Assembly (NCBI RefSeq): GCF_011075055.1
Contig: NC_058150.1
Span: 930,001-994,000 of the forward strand
DNA: 64,000 nt
From: Mangifera indica
Taxonomy: Eukaryota > Streptophyta > Magnoliopsida > Sapindales > Anacardiaceae
Direction: 5' to 3'
The translations under genes were made by a program, and so were the position numbers. This document shows positions 1-12,659 of the stretch, in pieces; within the stretch, counting starts at the first letter, position 1; every line of letters starts with the position of its first letter. The notes under the pieces are model-generated. The model was not told the origin of the DNA and did not search any database. It saw only the letters and a list, made by a program, of their open reading frames with translations.

Positions 1-169
1 CTTGCAATTTTGACTTGACAAACTCTAGCCTTCCCATTTTTCAGTCAAATTGAACTTGAGCTCAGAAATATTTAAATTCGATTTGATTTGTATCCAACCC
101 AATCATATGTGAGGTAACATTATTGGTTCTGATATAATAATAATAATGACTAACGACTAATTTAAACAG

Positions 170-376
170 GTGACATGGCAGTTAGGAAGGTCGTCGAAAC
201 TTTATTCAGTGGGGGATATTTTTGAAAACGGTGCTTCTTTTAAAGCAACAGGTTCTGGAAATATACAGCCGAATTACAACGATGAACAGAGATTTCAAGT
301 TGCAGACGCAAATTCTGTACGGGCATTGACAAATGCATCAGGCGTTTTACTCTGCTCGCGGGCACTAAAATGCTGA
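170..376 (+). CDS. 3'-terminal exon of an unidentified gene (5' part lies outside the window)
   Basis: An open frame of 68 codons follows a good acceptor (TTTAAACAG, ending at 169) and finishes at a TGA at 374-376. It begins with a valine codon directly after the acceptor and has no convincing start, so it reads as the last coding exon of a gene entering from the left. Its composition (SVGDIFENGASFKATGSGN) is protein-like, with no low complexity, but I do not recognise the family. I see no membrane segment or metal-binding motif. Positions 1-169 would be intron. It could also be a chance ORF. Confidence 0.4.
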   Translation: MTWQLGRSSKLYSVGDIFENGASFKATGSGNIQPNYNDEQRFQVADANSVRALTNASGVLLCSRALKC

Positions 377-1077
377 GTCGCTCACCCGCAAATTTTAAAG
401 GAGACGTTGAGCTATTTTTATTTCATTTGTGCTGTAAAAGATTTAATTCATTTGCAGCTTATCATCATGTCTGGCTTGATCTCCTTGTTTCTTAGTATAA
501 GCTTGTGAGCTTCAACAGTCTACCTAAAATCAATAAATCTTAACAGTTTTAAAATCTTGCATTTACATCTTGATAATCTTACAATTATTCCCCTAAAACT
601 TGCATCCCGGAGCACTAAACTTTTAAATCTTAATATGACTAATTTCTTCAAACTCCTTAGGTGCTTTGAATATCAAAATATAGGAGATAATTGATAAATA
701 TACAAGTTTAACGATTCCTATCTCAAGCACAAACTTAAGCCTACAACTCCATGCTCATCCAGCTCTAGCCTTGCAATTTATCTTATCAAGCTGAGTTTGA
801 GCAACAACAATACTCGGATAGATTGCAGACCTTGTTTCAAGGCATCCAAGAAATACGTTTGTAGTATTGACTACTTAAACAAATTGACACTTGAATTGTC
901 ATCAACTAAAAACAGAACATATCAAACCAATTTCCCTGCCTTGGAAACAAGACAATATTGAATACTGGATTATCAACATTAAATGTCTAGAGTGCTAAAA
1001 TAGAAGTGCAAACTGTCATGGGAAACTTGCCACTCATCCATTTATTTGATTCCATATGGCCCGAAGGGTAACGACTT
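377..1077. other. Intergenic region between two convergent gene ends
   Basis: AT-rich sequence with no supported gene. It should contain the 3' UTR of the exon ending at 376 and the 3' UTR of the minus-strand complex I gene that stops at 1078. Confidence 0.5.
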
Positions 1078-2882
1078 TCAGGCCTTAAGGGCTTCCCCGG
1101 CTTTGACAAGGTCTTCAAGTGCCTTTGAGATCTGTGCCTCGCTCAAACCTTCCAAACGAATGCCCTTCTCAACACCAAAATCTGTATAGATGATAAAAAG
1201 TCGCATAGATGAGATGACAATATTAAAATTCAACTCAAAAGCACAAAGCTAAAGTGGCAAGGGAAAGAAAATAATAATAATAATGCACTGTTCCTGTAAT
1301 GTACGCACAACATATAAGCAAACCAAGAATTTCACTACTCAACAAAGATTCAGGTCTCTGAAACAAAAATATAGCAATGTTAACGGAAAAAGAAAAAAAG
1401 TATAATCTTCACGTTTATACCATTTTAAAACGACCAAGTCTCTTCATTTATTAGGGTGTTTGCTGTGTAGTGTCTAAAATTAGGTAGGCCACTTCTAAGA
1501 ACTGTTGAAGTATCCCTAACACTTCTGCTCTTCTTAGCATATAATGGTATAAAGTAAAAGCTGTGTCCCACCCACTGAAGAGAAAAATATAATAACAAAG
1601 GACAACTTCCATCCCACCACAAGACTCAGACCCTGGCGCTAAAAAAATTGATTTCACAAAATATGAGACACCAACTGAATTCACCGCAAGAAGCTGTACC
1701 ACAGGAGAAAGTAAAGGTTTGATCTCAAAAGCAAAAGTAGGGAGTGCAATTAGATGGACTCTGTTGCAGATAATCATTGGGGGCTAAGATGTATAAAAGA
1801 TCTCCAAACCCTAAATGCAAAGCTTAGTCTAACAGGGCAACTCTACAGAGTTAACAGGAAAAGGATGGTTCAATCCTATAGCTTTATTTAGCCACATTAA
1901 CAACAAGAATTTAATGTGTCTGAGTATGCGTGTGTTCTATATATGCACTTGAATTTCTTTTTCTCTAATCACTAACACTGTTCTGAAAAATTTATCAATG
2001 GTAAATCAGTTTCACTACCCAAAGTACGAATGACACCATCACTAATCACTTTGCCAAACTGATTCCTTTATAAAATGGACTTATTTATAAAATATTGTCT
2101 AACCACTGTGGTTACATTTAATGAGTTACAAGAAAATATATAGAGAAAGCACTAGTGCAATAGCTGGAATCACACTATTACCAATCACTTTGTCAAATTC
2201 AGATACAAAAAACATCAAGAATAATAATAAATCTGAAGTCTATTGCTTTGGGTTCATAAAGCAACCACATTTCAGCTCAATCAGATTTAAATAAAAATCT
2301 TCCAGCAAAAGAAAAAAAAAGAGAACACTACAACCACCTCCACCTCAGTTATTATCTGCATCCAAACTATAAATTAACAAAAATTATAATAATATCTTAA
2401 AAAACAAAGAAACAAAACCCATAATTTCTTGTTTTTCAAAAGTCTCACTAAATTTGAAGCTATCACATAACTAATTGCATATAAAAGACATTAAAGATCC
2501 CTATCACAAGACAACTTTCCGGCAAAAGAAAACAACAATGAGAGAGTAATATTACCATATCTAGCCCATAACTGGGGCTCAATGCCACTGCATTCACGGA
2601 TCAAGATTGGCAATTTAGGGTTTAAAGTCTTGAGATCCTTATAATTCTTCTCCACAAATGATCTATGATAGAGAAAAATTTTGTGGGTTTAGTTTAATTT
2701 TTCGATTAAGTAACAATTACTCCAACAAATTTAGAAAATGATTCCAGCAGCCTAGTCGTTAACGAACGAGCAAAGAAAGAAATAAAAAAATAATACCTAG
2801 TGGCAGAGCTCGACGGCGAAGTCTGGCACAGTAAGATCCTCAGTTCCTTCATAGCTCGAGATAGATTTCCTCTCCATGCCAT
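1078..2882 (-). CDS. NDUFA2: NADH dehydrogenase [ubiquinone] 1 alpha subcomplex subunit 2 (complex I B8 subunit)
   Basis: Three exons, 2882-2797, 2662-2556 and 1181-1078, splice to 297 nt and encode 98 aa, the normal length for plant B8. Introns are 134 and 1374 bp with GT-AG ends, and phases agree. The protein starts [19 protein letters not shown], continues through [20 protein letters not shown] and [20 protein letters not shown], and ends in a C-terminal helix. This is the thioredoxin-like fold of NDUFA2, an accessory subunit of the mitochondrial complex I matrix arm. As in the family, there is no cleavable presequence. The start chosen is the first ATG, whose MAWRG matches plant orthologues. 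It looks intact. Confidence 0.95.
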
Positions 2883-3927
2883 CGCTGTCTCAATTGCTGT
2901 TTGATCGAACTGGTGAGACTATGTTCAGAGAGGTCGAAAGGCTATGTTGTCAGACTCAGTTTTACAAACCTTCAGGGCTGGAAAACAGAAGGACTTTCTT
3001 TTAGTCCTCAATTTTACGGTGATTACCTTGTAGTCCTAATATTTGAAAAAATAACAGTTTAGTCCTGGGAGGATGTACATTATTGCTAATTAGAGAAAAA
3101 CAAGTACATTTTTTTTTATTAATTTAAAATAATTCACTCATACCACATCAATATTTAAATTCATATTTATAAATAATACGTATTTTTAATATATAAATAT
3201 AATGGATGATGTTTGATACCTATTTAATATAGCCTGTCATTTAAGCCCATTATATGAAATGTACGTTGGACCACTTAGGCCCTTTTTATATCAAAAAGCC
3301 TCTTTTAATTTCTTAGAAATAATATATAAAACGAGAAATAGTATACATATTTATAATAATTAAACTTTTCATCGCGCATTGATTAGTGAAAAAGAGAACA
3401 ACCTAGGTGAGGGAGAGGACGATCGACAATCAATAATAATAAATTATCACAAGAGAAGAAGAAAAAATAAATAAAAGAAAAATTATTATTTTTAAAATTT
3501 TAAATAAAAAATTATGTGATTTTTAAGTGTGAGAAAAAATATGACAAATTTTAATTTTATAAATTTTTAATAAATAATTATTTTATTAATAATTTTAAAT
3601 AAAAATTATATTATAAATAGATATTTTAATTTTTAAAATTTATAAATATATAATATTATTATTATATTAAAACTCGGATGAAAAACATAATCCTCAGCCG
3701 TTTTAACACGATAGAAGGAATCCAGGCCCGGGTGAGAAAATGTAATTTTCTCTTCCAAGAGAGTAGCACAGAACTTACACGTGGTGCATTGCACCTTGCA
3801 CCTAAAAATTGGCTCTGATCCGTCCTCGATCAAATACCAGTACTTTCAATTATTACAGATCTCAATTCTGAGGTGCATGAATGAACATACAACGGCGTGC
3901 ATGTTAAACGTTGCTAAAACTTAAAAT
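2883..3927. other. Intergenic, very AT-rich
   Basis: This holds the upstream region of the complex I gene, then long A/T runs with no supported gene. Short ORFs here are low complexity. Confidence 0.5.
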
Positions 3928-3930
3928 TAA

Positions 3931-4843
3931 GGGGGTGTTTGGTTTGGATAATGTTTGATTACTAAAATAGAAAGATTACCTTGAAGATAGATTACTTAGA
4001 AGATTACTAGGTATAAATGATTACTATATTTGATAAAATTTGATAAGTATAAATAATTATTGTGTTTGGTTAAAAGTAATAAAAGATTACTAGTAAAATA
4101 TTTTACTTAAATGCCCTTGAATATAATTATTTTTAAATATTTTTATATTATTTATCATATTAATTAAAAATAAATTTATTTTTATCTCAAAAAATTAATA
4201 AATAATAATTTTTCTATAATAAACTCAAGATTACTCCAGTAATCTTTAAATACCTAAGGTGAAGGTGGTAATCAGATTACCACCTATATTACCTGCCACG
4301 TCAGCATTGGTAATAGAAGATTACTGTAATCTTTTATTACTGACAAACCAAACAAGGGAATAAAAGATAGATTATCAAGGTAATCTTAAAAACCTTTAAC
4401 CAAACGCATTGTAAGGGTGCATTCGGTTAAAGGTTTTTAAGAGTACTTTAGTAATCTATCTTTTATTCCCTTGTTTGGTTTGTTATATAGGTGGTAATCT
4501 GATTGTCGCCTTCACCTTAGGTATTTAAAGATTATTTGGGTAATCTTGAGTTTATTATAGAAAAATTATTATTTATTAATTTTTTGAGATAAAAATAAAT
4601 TTATTTTTAATTAATATGATAAATAATATAAAAATATTTAAAAATAATTATATTCAAGGGCATTTAAGTAAAATATTTTACTAGTAATCTTTTATTACCT
4701 TTAACCGAACACAATAATTATTTATACCTATCAAATTTTATCAAACATAGTAATCATTTATACCCAGTAATCTTCTAAGTAATCTATCTTCAAGGTAATT
4801 TTTCTATTTTAATAATAAAAAATTACACAAATCAAACGCCCCC
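3931..4843. mobile_element. Inverted pair of PIF/Harbinger (Tourist-like) MITEs
   Basis: The 913-bp segment begins GGGGGTGTTTGGTTTG and ends with the imperfect inverse CAAATCAAACGCCCCC. It is flanked by TAA at 3928-3930 and 4844-4846, the target duplication expected for PIF/Harbinger. It is nearly palindromic overall: arm 3931-4411 matches arm 4415-4843 in reverse, and the arms meet at a third TAA (4412-4414). The left arm carries about 50 bp (around 4290-4345) missing from the right arm. The simplest reading is a second MITE inserted, in opposite orientation, at the edge of the first. A single foldback element is the alternative. There is no transposase ORF. Confidence 0.85.
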
Positions 4844-4964
4844 TAAAGGGCATCGTGGTAGGGACGAAAAGGTAGGTCCCGCAACATGAATATAGCAATT
4901 TGACGTGATCGGACGGTTCATGTCGTTCTCATCTCCTTGATCGTAACGTAGAATTAATAAATGG

Positions 4965-5820
4965 GCCATATTTCCGAATATGGCAATATTTATATCACGT
5001 GCCTCTCAAGCTTCTCGCATCTTTTCCACCTTACACGTGTCCACCTCGCTTGATTTAGATGCCGTTTAATTTCATTAGTATTATTTATTTTGTTTGCCCT
5101 CCCTTAAATGCATTTAATAATGAAGATTTTTTTTTATTACAAATGATCCCATTTGACATCATTAGCATATAATTTAATATTTTATAAATTATTTATTTAT
5201 TATTAATTATAAAATTACATAAGATATAATTATTTTAATTAATATTATCAATTTGAATATTAATGATAATATATTATTATATAATTTATTTTTAATTTAA
5301 AATTATTTATTATACAATAATATATAATTATGAAAACCAAATAAATACTAATTTTAAGTGGATATAAATTTATTTAATATTTCAAATTTCAATATTATTT
5401 TTTGATATAGTTATTTTTAAAGTTTATTTTTTTTCTATGTAAATGTAGAAATAAAAAATCAATAAAAGTATTTAAAAAAAGAGTTGAAATAGAAAATAAA
5501 AATAATTAAAGACTTTTTAATTTTTAAATACTTAGCCACCGTCCTCGGGAGGAAATGATCCAATCAACAGCAGGCTTTAGATCATGAAGGTGATGTAGAA
5601 ACTGTCATCGTACGATGTCATGCCACGTGGGCATGCACGTGGAAGGCTGACAAACCTTGGACGGTGGGCATTTTGTAGGTTAGTCATTTGTCTTGTCCCC
5701 TGCCAACAACATTTGAATTTTGAACTTGCAAGTTATCATTATGATTTATCTATTTAAGGGTTTATGCGTTCTCTTCTTCAATCAACTTCAATATCCTTTA
5801 CTTGGAGACCCCATCATGAA
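4965..5820. promoter_or_regulatory. Orphan promoter-like region with four G-boxes and a TATA-like motif
   Basis: CACGTG cores occur near 4995, 5034, 5624 and 5636, the last two as CCACGTGG and GCACGTGG 12 bp apart. A small inverted repeat lies at 4965-4984. A TATA-like TATTTAAGG near 5750 precedes a pyrimidine-rich leader-like stretch and an ATG at 5815 that opens only about ten codons before a stop. A Mutator-like MITE starts 50 bp later. G-boxes bind bZIP and bHLH factors. No gene follows, so this may be the promoter of a lost gene or chance clustering. Confidence 0.3.
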
Positions 5821-5873
5821 ATGTTATTCTCAAATCTTTTTACTGAGATAGCTCAGTTGTAAGATTTTATTTA

Positions 5874-6726
5874 AGCCAAATGGCTATTTTTCATCCAAAA
5901 TTTAATACAAATCTAATTTTTTATCTGTTAATTATCAAAATTTTAAATATTATATTATCTGTTAAACTTTATTATTACTATTAAAGGTAAAATTATTATT
6001 TAATAAAAATCTTTAATTTATCATATTTTTACTTAAATTTAAAAATTGATAATTTCCCTCTCATATTCCCCTCACTCAGAGTTTGAAAAATGACTATTTC
6101 TCCATTAGGGTTTACATTTTCTCCTTTGTCACTTCTTTGACCATCAAAACCAACCAATGTCCACCCTCCCATCTTCAAGACAAGGACGAATCGTTAGTCA
6201 ATGATTCGTCGATCAGGATCTATGCGACACACAGATCATGTTGATAGATTTGTGCATCAACCGACACATAGATCAATTCGACAAAAGCTTAAACTCTTTG
6301 TTCGATTGACCTATGTGTAGGTCAATGCATGGATCCTTGTCAACAAATTGTTGGTTGACCTCCTATTGATCAATGATTTGTCCTTATCCGAGAGATGGGA
6401 TAGTGGAGGTTGGTCAATTCTGGTTGTCGGATAAACAACAATGAAGAAAATGCAAACCATAGGGGAAAATACTTATTTTTTAAACTTTGGGTGAGAGGAA
6501 GGTTTTGGGGGGGGGGGGGGGGGGGTGGGGGGATTTTTTGTTTTTAAATCTTAGGGAGAAAATGTGATAAATTTATATTTTTTTCAAATATTTTTATTAA
6601 ATGATGATTTTACCCCTGATAATAACAGTAAAATTTAACAGATATGTGAATATTTGGATTTTTGATAGTTGACAAGTGAAAAATTGGGTTTGCACCAAAC
6701 CTTAGGTGAAAAATAGTCATTTGGCC
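5874..6726. mobile_element. Non-autonomous Mutator-like element (MITE), copy 1
   Basis: Ends are AGCCAAATGGCTATTTTTCA and, inverted, GGCCAAATGACTATTTTTCA. A perfect 9-bp duplication TTTTATTTA flanks the element at 5865-5873 and 6727-6735. Nine-base duplications are characteristic of Mutator transposases. There is no ORF of note. The interior contains a G homopolymer and inverted internal sections. Related elements lie at 9040-9858 and 58074-58770. Confidence 0.9.
6507..6532. repeat. Poly-G tract
   Basis: Nineteen consecutive G (6507-6525), a T, then six more G, inside the Mutator-like MITE. The exact length may not be reliable, because homopolymers of this size are hard to sequence. Confidence 0.9.
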
Positions 6727-6735
6727 TTTTATTTA

Positions 6736-9039
6736 CAATGATACATTTTAATTTATTCAACTAACTAGTCTAGTTGAAAATCGATAATATATCTAATATG
6801 ATTTATGATAAAAACATGTTTTAACTATTAAATTAGATAAAAACTATCCCAATGTTGAATTAGGTAAATTATGTTGAGTTATGATTTAGTTATTAGATTA
6901 AACCAATCTGACTATCATATTAACTTCAACATGGTTAAATTTGTATTCAAATGTTTAATTATAACATGTTGATTTTCTTGGTTCATCGAATTAGTTGGAT
7001 TGATTAAATCGCAAACCATTTATTGATTGAATCTAAGGTCCTCCGATTTAAGTTTAATTAATACTTGATAAATATAGAGAGATAAAGAGAACAAAGATTT
7101 ATAAATAGTTATATCTATTCCAGATTTATAGTGACATTAAAAAATACAAATAAATATTTTTATTTGAATTTAGTTAAATATAAATCAACTTCACAAACCC
7201 AGAAGCTTTTTAAAAGAAAAAAAACCATTTATAAATAAGGTAAGATTCTATTCAAATTAAGGTTTAATTTGTAATCAATTGGAATTTAAAAAAATATCCA
7301 CTATTTTTATTAAAGTGAAATAACAATTTATCGCATAAATTATAATTTTTTTTTCCACTTTTAGTTCAGTATGCTCATACGAGATAGATACCAAAGTTAT
7401 TAAAGAAATTTGAGATTAAAATGGTAAATGAAAAAAACATTGCGGACAATTTAATATTTTAAAAATAATATTATGTGTACCTATTTTGAATATATAAATA
7501 AATATATATTTAATGTATATCATTTATATAATTGAATATTATACTTACATATATGACTAAACAGGAGGATATGTATAATATTAAATTAAAATTGAATCAC
7601 TTTCATACACCATATGCTATAACAAATGTGTCCATTTTTTTTTTTGGTTGTATTTTGGTGTTACGCATGCATTGTAAACTTATAATATTTTGAAAACAAA
7701 GAAGTCTAAGTTCAATATATGTTTCGAATCTATTCTCCCAAATTGCCTACTTGGTTTTCCTCATGATTCCAAAAAAAAAAAATTAAAGTGATAATAATAT
7801 TTAAAAATAGCGAATATTCATTTTTTTAACAGGATCAAATTTTTATATTTTTTTATAAAATAAAATAAATTTTTATTATAATCTATAAAATGTATTAAAT
7901 TAATTATTTTATTTTTAATATAAAAATTTGAAAATTTAATTTGTGTAAGAAGAAAAAAACAAAGTTAATTCCTTTTCATAAAAAAAAAAAATCATTTGAT
8001 ATTTTAAAATATCTTTATCCCCATAATTAGATGTCAAATTTACAATTTGGGCCCTTCTATTCTCTCTATATATTTTAAACATTATCTTTTAAAAATTATA
8101 TAATGTATGGTTCGATTTATCATATTATATAAATTTTAAATTATTTTTTAATCTTGTAAATTTTTTTTTTGGCAAATCATTTATAATGGACTCACAAGTT
8201 TTTCCTAAGACCTTCGATACGGCAAGTAAAATTGCAGACGGTGTCACGGAGATTGTGCTTTTCCGAGCCAGTGAGCCGTCCAAGTTGGATGTGACCGGGA
8301 TATGTGACTGGAGCAACAATTTCCTACATTCCTTTGATTCTGTTGCTTTTACGTGAAGGCACAATGTCTTCGGACACGTGTCGCTTCATGCATTGTGATG
8401 CTTGTAGGATTCATTTACTTGTTGCCGCCACCATCAGACACGTGTCCTTTGTCATCTTGCTGTTCCACTGGCTATCTTCTACTTCACTATTACATTGCCC
8501 GAATGGCAATATTTCTTTTCAATTCTTTGAAAATTTTATTTATTAAAAAAATTATACTTTCATCTCCAACTTTTGTCTAAGTTTTAATAAACCCACTTGA
8601 TTTCACTAGACAATAGTTAGAGAAGTTTTTCATAAATATTATGAAGTTTTAATGTCAAAGCTCTAAGTGAAGTTAGATTCAACTCAAGTTGATAGAGCTC
8701 AAATTTGAATTTAGATTAAATAAGTTAGCTTCTATTTAATCAATTATTTGAATTTAAATTGATTTGAATTAAATTTAAAATAAAATTAAATGTAAATGAT
8801 ATTTTAATCTTAATTCAACAATCTTAAATTGCTATTAAGCTATTTTTTAAAAACTTGAATTAATCTTTAGTTAGACCTTATTTAGATTTAATACAAATAT
8901 CCAATTGTAACTTTGAGTGGCTTCATCAATAATGTTATATATATTCCATATAAAACAAATAAGAATAAAATAGAAGTTTTTGCAACTAGATTTATTAATT
9001 TTAATTTGATAATCTTTTTCCTCTATTTAATTTTTTTAA
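6736..9039. other. Gene-poor AT-rich intergenic region
   Basis: No gene could be supported. ORFs around 8125-8580 overlap on both strands and lack splice or family support. The only marked sites are two palindromes near 8.4 kb, listed separately. Confidence 0.5.
8373..8446. promoter_or_regulatory. Pair of GACACGTGTC palindromes
   Basis: The perfect 10-bp palindrome GACACGTGTC occurs at 8373-8382 and again at 8437-8446, 64 bp apart. It contains the ACGT core of ABRE/G-box sites bound by plant bZIP factors. No gene starts nearby, so function is unproven. Confidence 0.35.
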
Positions 9040-9858
9040 GGCCAAAGGAGTATTTTCCACCCAAACTATTCAAAGTTTCTCCTGTTAACTTTGAAAATAC
9101 TATTTATCCACTCATGATCGGTTAAATTTAACGGAAACTTAACTCCTGAAAATTTAATCTTATTTCCCCCTCTAAAAGTTCAAAACCTAACATTTTATTC
9201 CTTAAGTCAAGTTTTAAAAGATCACATTTTCCCCTTAGGGTTTAGTTTCAAAACTCGTTCACTTTCTCCGACGTCATCATCAACCGTCTCTCCCTTTAAA
9301 CGGTTTTCCTTTCTCTGACGACCCTTTTCAACTCCACCCAAACCCATTTGGTATCGAGAGATATCGTCTAGGAAAAAAAATCGTCTTCCCAAATGAAGAC
9401 GACTCATCTTCCTAGAGGGAGACAAGTCATCTTGTCGTCATCTGAGAAGACGAGATTGATTGATCTCGTCTTCGTCGTTTATAAAGACTATTTCTCTTTC
9501 CAGACGATGTCTCTTGATGCCAGATAAGTTGAGGTGGGTCGTCAGAGGAAAGGAAATCGTCGGAAGGGAGAGACGATTGGCGATGACATCAGAGAAACTG
9601 AACGGGTTTTGAAACTAAACCCTAAGGGGCAATGTGATTTTTTTAAACTTGGTTTAAGAGAGAAAAGTTAGTTTTTTAAATTTAGAGGGGAAATGAAATC
9701 ATATTTAAGTTTATTTTTAATATTAAATATAAAATAATGATTTTATGCATAAAATTAATAGATTTAAATAGTCATGAGTGGGTAAATAGGATTTTCAAAG
9801 TTAACAGGGAAAACTTTAAGAATTCAGTATAGTTTGGGTGGGAAATAGTGCTTTGGCC
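9040..9858. mobile_element. Non-autonomous Mutator-like element (MITE), copy 2
   Basis: The terminal inverted repeats exceed 80 bp. Both ends read inward as GGCCAAAG, then CACCCAAACTAT, then CTGTTAACTTTGAAAAT. Flanks share TTTTTTAA (9032-9039 and 9859-9866), consistent with a 9-bp duplication carrying one mismatch. Inner sequence is also partly inverted (about 9240-9290 versus 9580-9625) and rich in GAAGAC-like motifs. It has the same family ends as copies 1 and 3. Confidence 0.85.
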
Positions 9859-9867
9859 TTTTTTAAA

Positions 9868-11459
9868 TTTGTGGGGGCTCATAAGTGATGAAAAGGTTAA
9901 AACAAAAAAAGCTAAGAAGTGGGGTGGATTGAGAACTCAAATAGTTTTTGGCAAAAACAAAAACATGACCGAAAGCGTTGGCAACAGTGGCAAATAGTGT
10001 GACTCAATTCAAATCGTTTTTTCTCAAGTGTATTTTAAGGCACCGCACGTGACAAATCCATCTTACTCGACTTATTTTATGTTAATTTAATAATCTATTC
10101 TAGATACCCCTGAGGTTTAGTAAGAAAAAAGACAGACCCATATATTTCAAAAAAAACACCTATACCCATGTAATTGAATGATATTTGTGAAAAATAACCA
10201 TCATAACATAAGGGTTAATTATACAATACAAACGTTTTTTATTTCCAAAATTTCTTATTGGATTATCAAATTTCAATATTTTAAAACCATTTTCATACAC
10301 TTAATCACTAGATTTACAAGAATATAAATGTTCTATTATGAAATTACAAGGGTGTAAGTGCTCTATTTTGAAACTAGTGGATTTTATTGTTTTCTCTCTA
10401 AAGCTTAATCGCGTAAAAAAATTTTATAATTAATTACATTTTATACCGAAACGGTCCTACAATTAGTGTTTTAAAAACCAAACCACTTTGATTGGCCGCC
10501 TTAATTGAAAACTACCGACAAATTCGATATGATCTATGACTAAAACTTATTTTAATCATCATATTAGATTAAACCAATATTAAATTGGATGAACTATATC
10601 GGAAAGAGTTTAATAATCAGATTGAATATTGACATAATATAGGTAAAATTTAATTAAATCAAATTGGAGTCATTGATCTGTCTGATTGATAAAATCGATT
10701 GACTTTTGACGCAACTGAGTCAATATTCATTCCAGATCTATAAACTTTGCTTAGAATCAAAGATTATATCACCCATTTGATAATGTTATCCTCTAAGGAG
10801 AACATTGATAAGTGAAATTAATTAACCCCCATATTATTAAATATTAATAGAGATTAATGCATAATTGTACTATATGTCCTTACATTAATATAAATATACA
10901 TAAAATGTGGCTTATCAATGTCCTTCCTCATTAAAGGGTTGGATTTTAATGGATTGTATAATGTCAAATTTTTATTCACACCCTACAAAATCCCTAACAA
11001 AACCTTTTAATGAATCCAAACACTAAATCTAATCGAACCAAAACAGACCAAAATAAATTAATATATTATTACTTTCAATTTCAAATAAAATGAGTAAATC
11101 ACATGAAAACTAATGATTGATTAGTTCTTATTTTACTTAACTTAATTTTGTAACACACAAATAGAATTGTCGACAATGATATATACAACAATATATAATA
11201 TGTATAATAAGCCCTATATTATGTATGATAATAAAATGTATAGTGAGCCCCAATCTTAGCCAACCCTAAGTGAAACTTTCCATGAAAATTACCTCAATTA
11301 GGGGAATTTGTGATACTTATCAAAGTTTGAGGGTGCAAAATGATAAACTTAAAGGTTTAAGAACAACGAGAGTTAAAAGGGAAGAGTTAGGCGCCAATAA
11401 GACAGCGAAACAGAAAATACGAACGCAATTATCATCAAATTTTCATTTATGAAATCCTC
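9868..11459. other. Intergenic region upstream of the BRO1-like gene
   Basis: AT-rich, with no supported gene. The last few hundred bases should include the promoter of the downstream gene. A 60-codon ORF at 11270-11452 has no recognisable family. Confidence 0.45.
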
Positions 11460-12659
11460 TTCAGTTTTAAGTATTTCTTTATTTATCGTTATTCCAATCT
11501 AACCCAATTGAATTCTTTCTCTGTCTCTGTCTCTGAGTCTGTTCACACAGAACACCCTTTCCAATCCATGGTAAGATTGTAGTCAATTTCAATTTTTGAT
11601 CCCCATTTTATCTCACTTCAAATGATGACAATTCCGGTTTTTATGATCAAAGTCTTTTCTCCAGCAACTGGGGTTTTGTTGTTTTTGGTGAATTTGCTCT
11701 TCTGGGTTCTCGGTTTCTTGTGTTTTCTCAGCAACCAAACGGAGTGTTTTGCTTTTTGGTTTCTTTTTGTTGTTGAATTCATAGATACGTAATTCTCAGA
11801 ATAATAACATATACATATAACACCAAGCAATCATTTATGGGTTGCTTGTTTGAAATCACTTGGATAGTCTTTACTCATAAAATTCATTAATTTTGGACTT
11901 TTTTTCCTGCTATTATTTCAGTTCAATATTTGTGAACTTATATTGCTAGATTCATGGCTAGCTTTGATCCATTTGTCACCTACCCCCTTTTTTTATATCT
12001 CGGTTGAATTCGAATCTTTTCCTTCATAATTTTCTTTTGAAATCTCATGTGTAATTGTAAAGCATATGATACAAGTTTAATCGTTAATCATTTAATTTAT
12101 TTTTCCTCTTTGAAAAGGAAGTAAATTTTCATGCCTTACTTGTGATGCGTTACCTGTAACTTGTCTTTTGTTCTGGTGCAGAAATCACTTCAACTTCTGA
12201 TCCATTACTCAAGCTTCTGATAAGAGGGCTAGGTGAGAGATTTATTTTTATTTGTTCATTTAGTTACATATATTCATGAAAAATGGACCACTTTTTTGAA
12301 AGTAGAAAAGAGAGGAAGAAATATTTTAATTTATTTCTTGAAAATCTTTAGATCGAAGAGTTATCATTTTCGAGAACTTTTGAAGAACTCCAGTGAGAGT
12401 GATTTGGATGCTACTCGTGAGTAACCAACCGGTTTAGCTGATTGTTAGTTGAACATTAATTGTCTCTGCTGCTACTTGTCTACTTGTGATTTTTGTCTAT
12501 ATTCTTTGAACACCATTTTCTTAAATTGTGCTTTTCCCAGTCCATATTTATAATTATTGCCCACTGTTTCAGAGGCACTGAGTACTTTGAATAGTTAATT
12601 TGATTTTGTGTGATTGATTTTTGGTTTCCTTAAATTGGTAGATACAATAGTTCGAGGAT
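11460..12659 (+). other. Probable 5' leader with introns of the BRO1-like gene
   Basis: A CT-rich stretch (repeated CTCTGT near 11515-11540) resembles a plant transcription start and leader. A donor-like ATG|GTAAGATT lies near 11570 and an acceptor TGGTGCAG ends at 12180. Another donor-like GCTAG|GTGAGAG follows near 12230. The coding ATG is at 12660, so one or two leader introns are likely. Exact transcript ends cannot be read from sequence. Confidence 0.4.

Noticed and set aside
8125..8580. Overlapping ORFs of 75-80 codons on both strands
   Set aside because: No homology, no splice support, and competing frames. I treat them as chance ORFs and keep only the two GACACGTGTC sites.
9222..9425. 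Minus-strand 67-codon ORF rich in Arg/Ser
   Set aside because: It lies wholly inside a Mutator-like MITE and follows its inverted-repeat composition.
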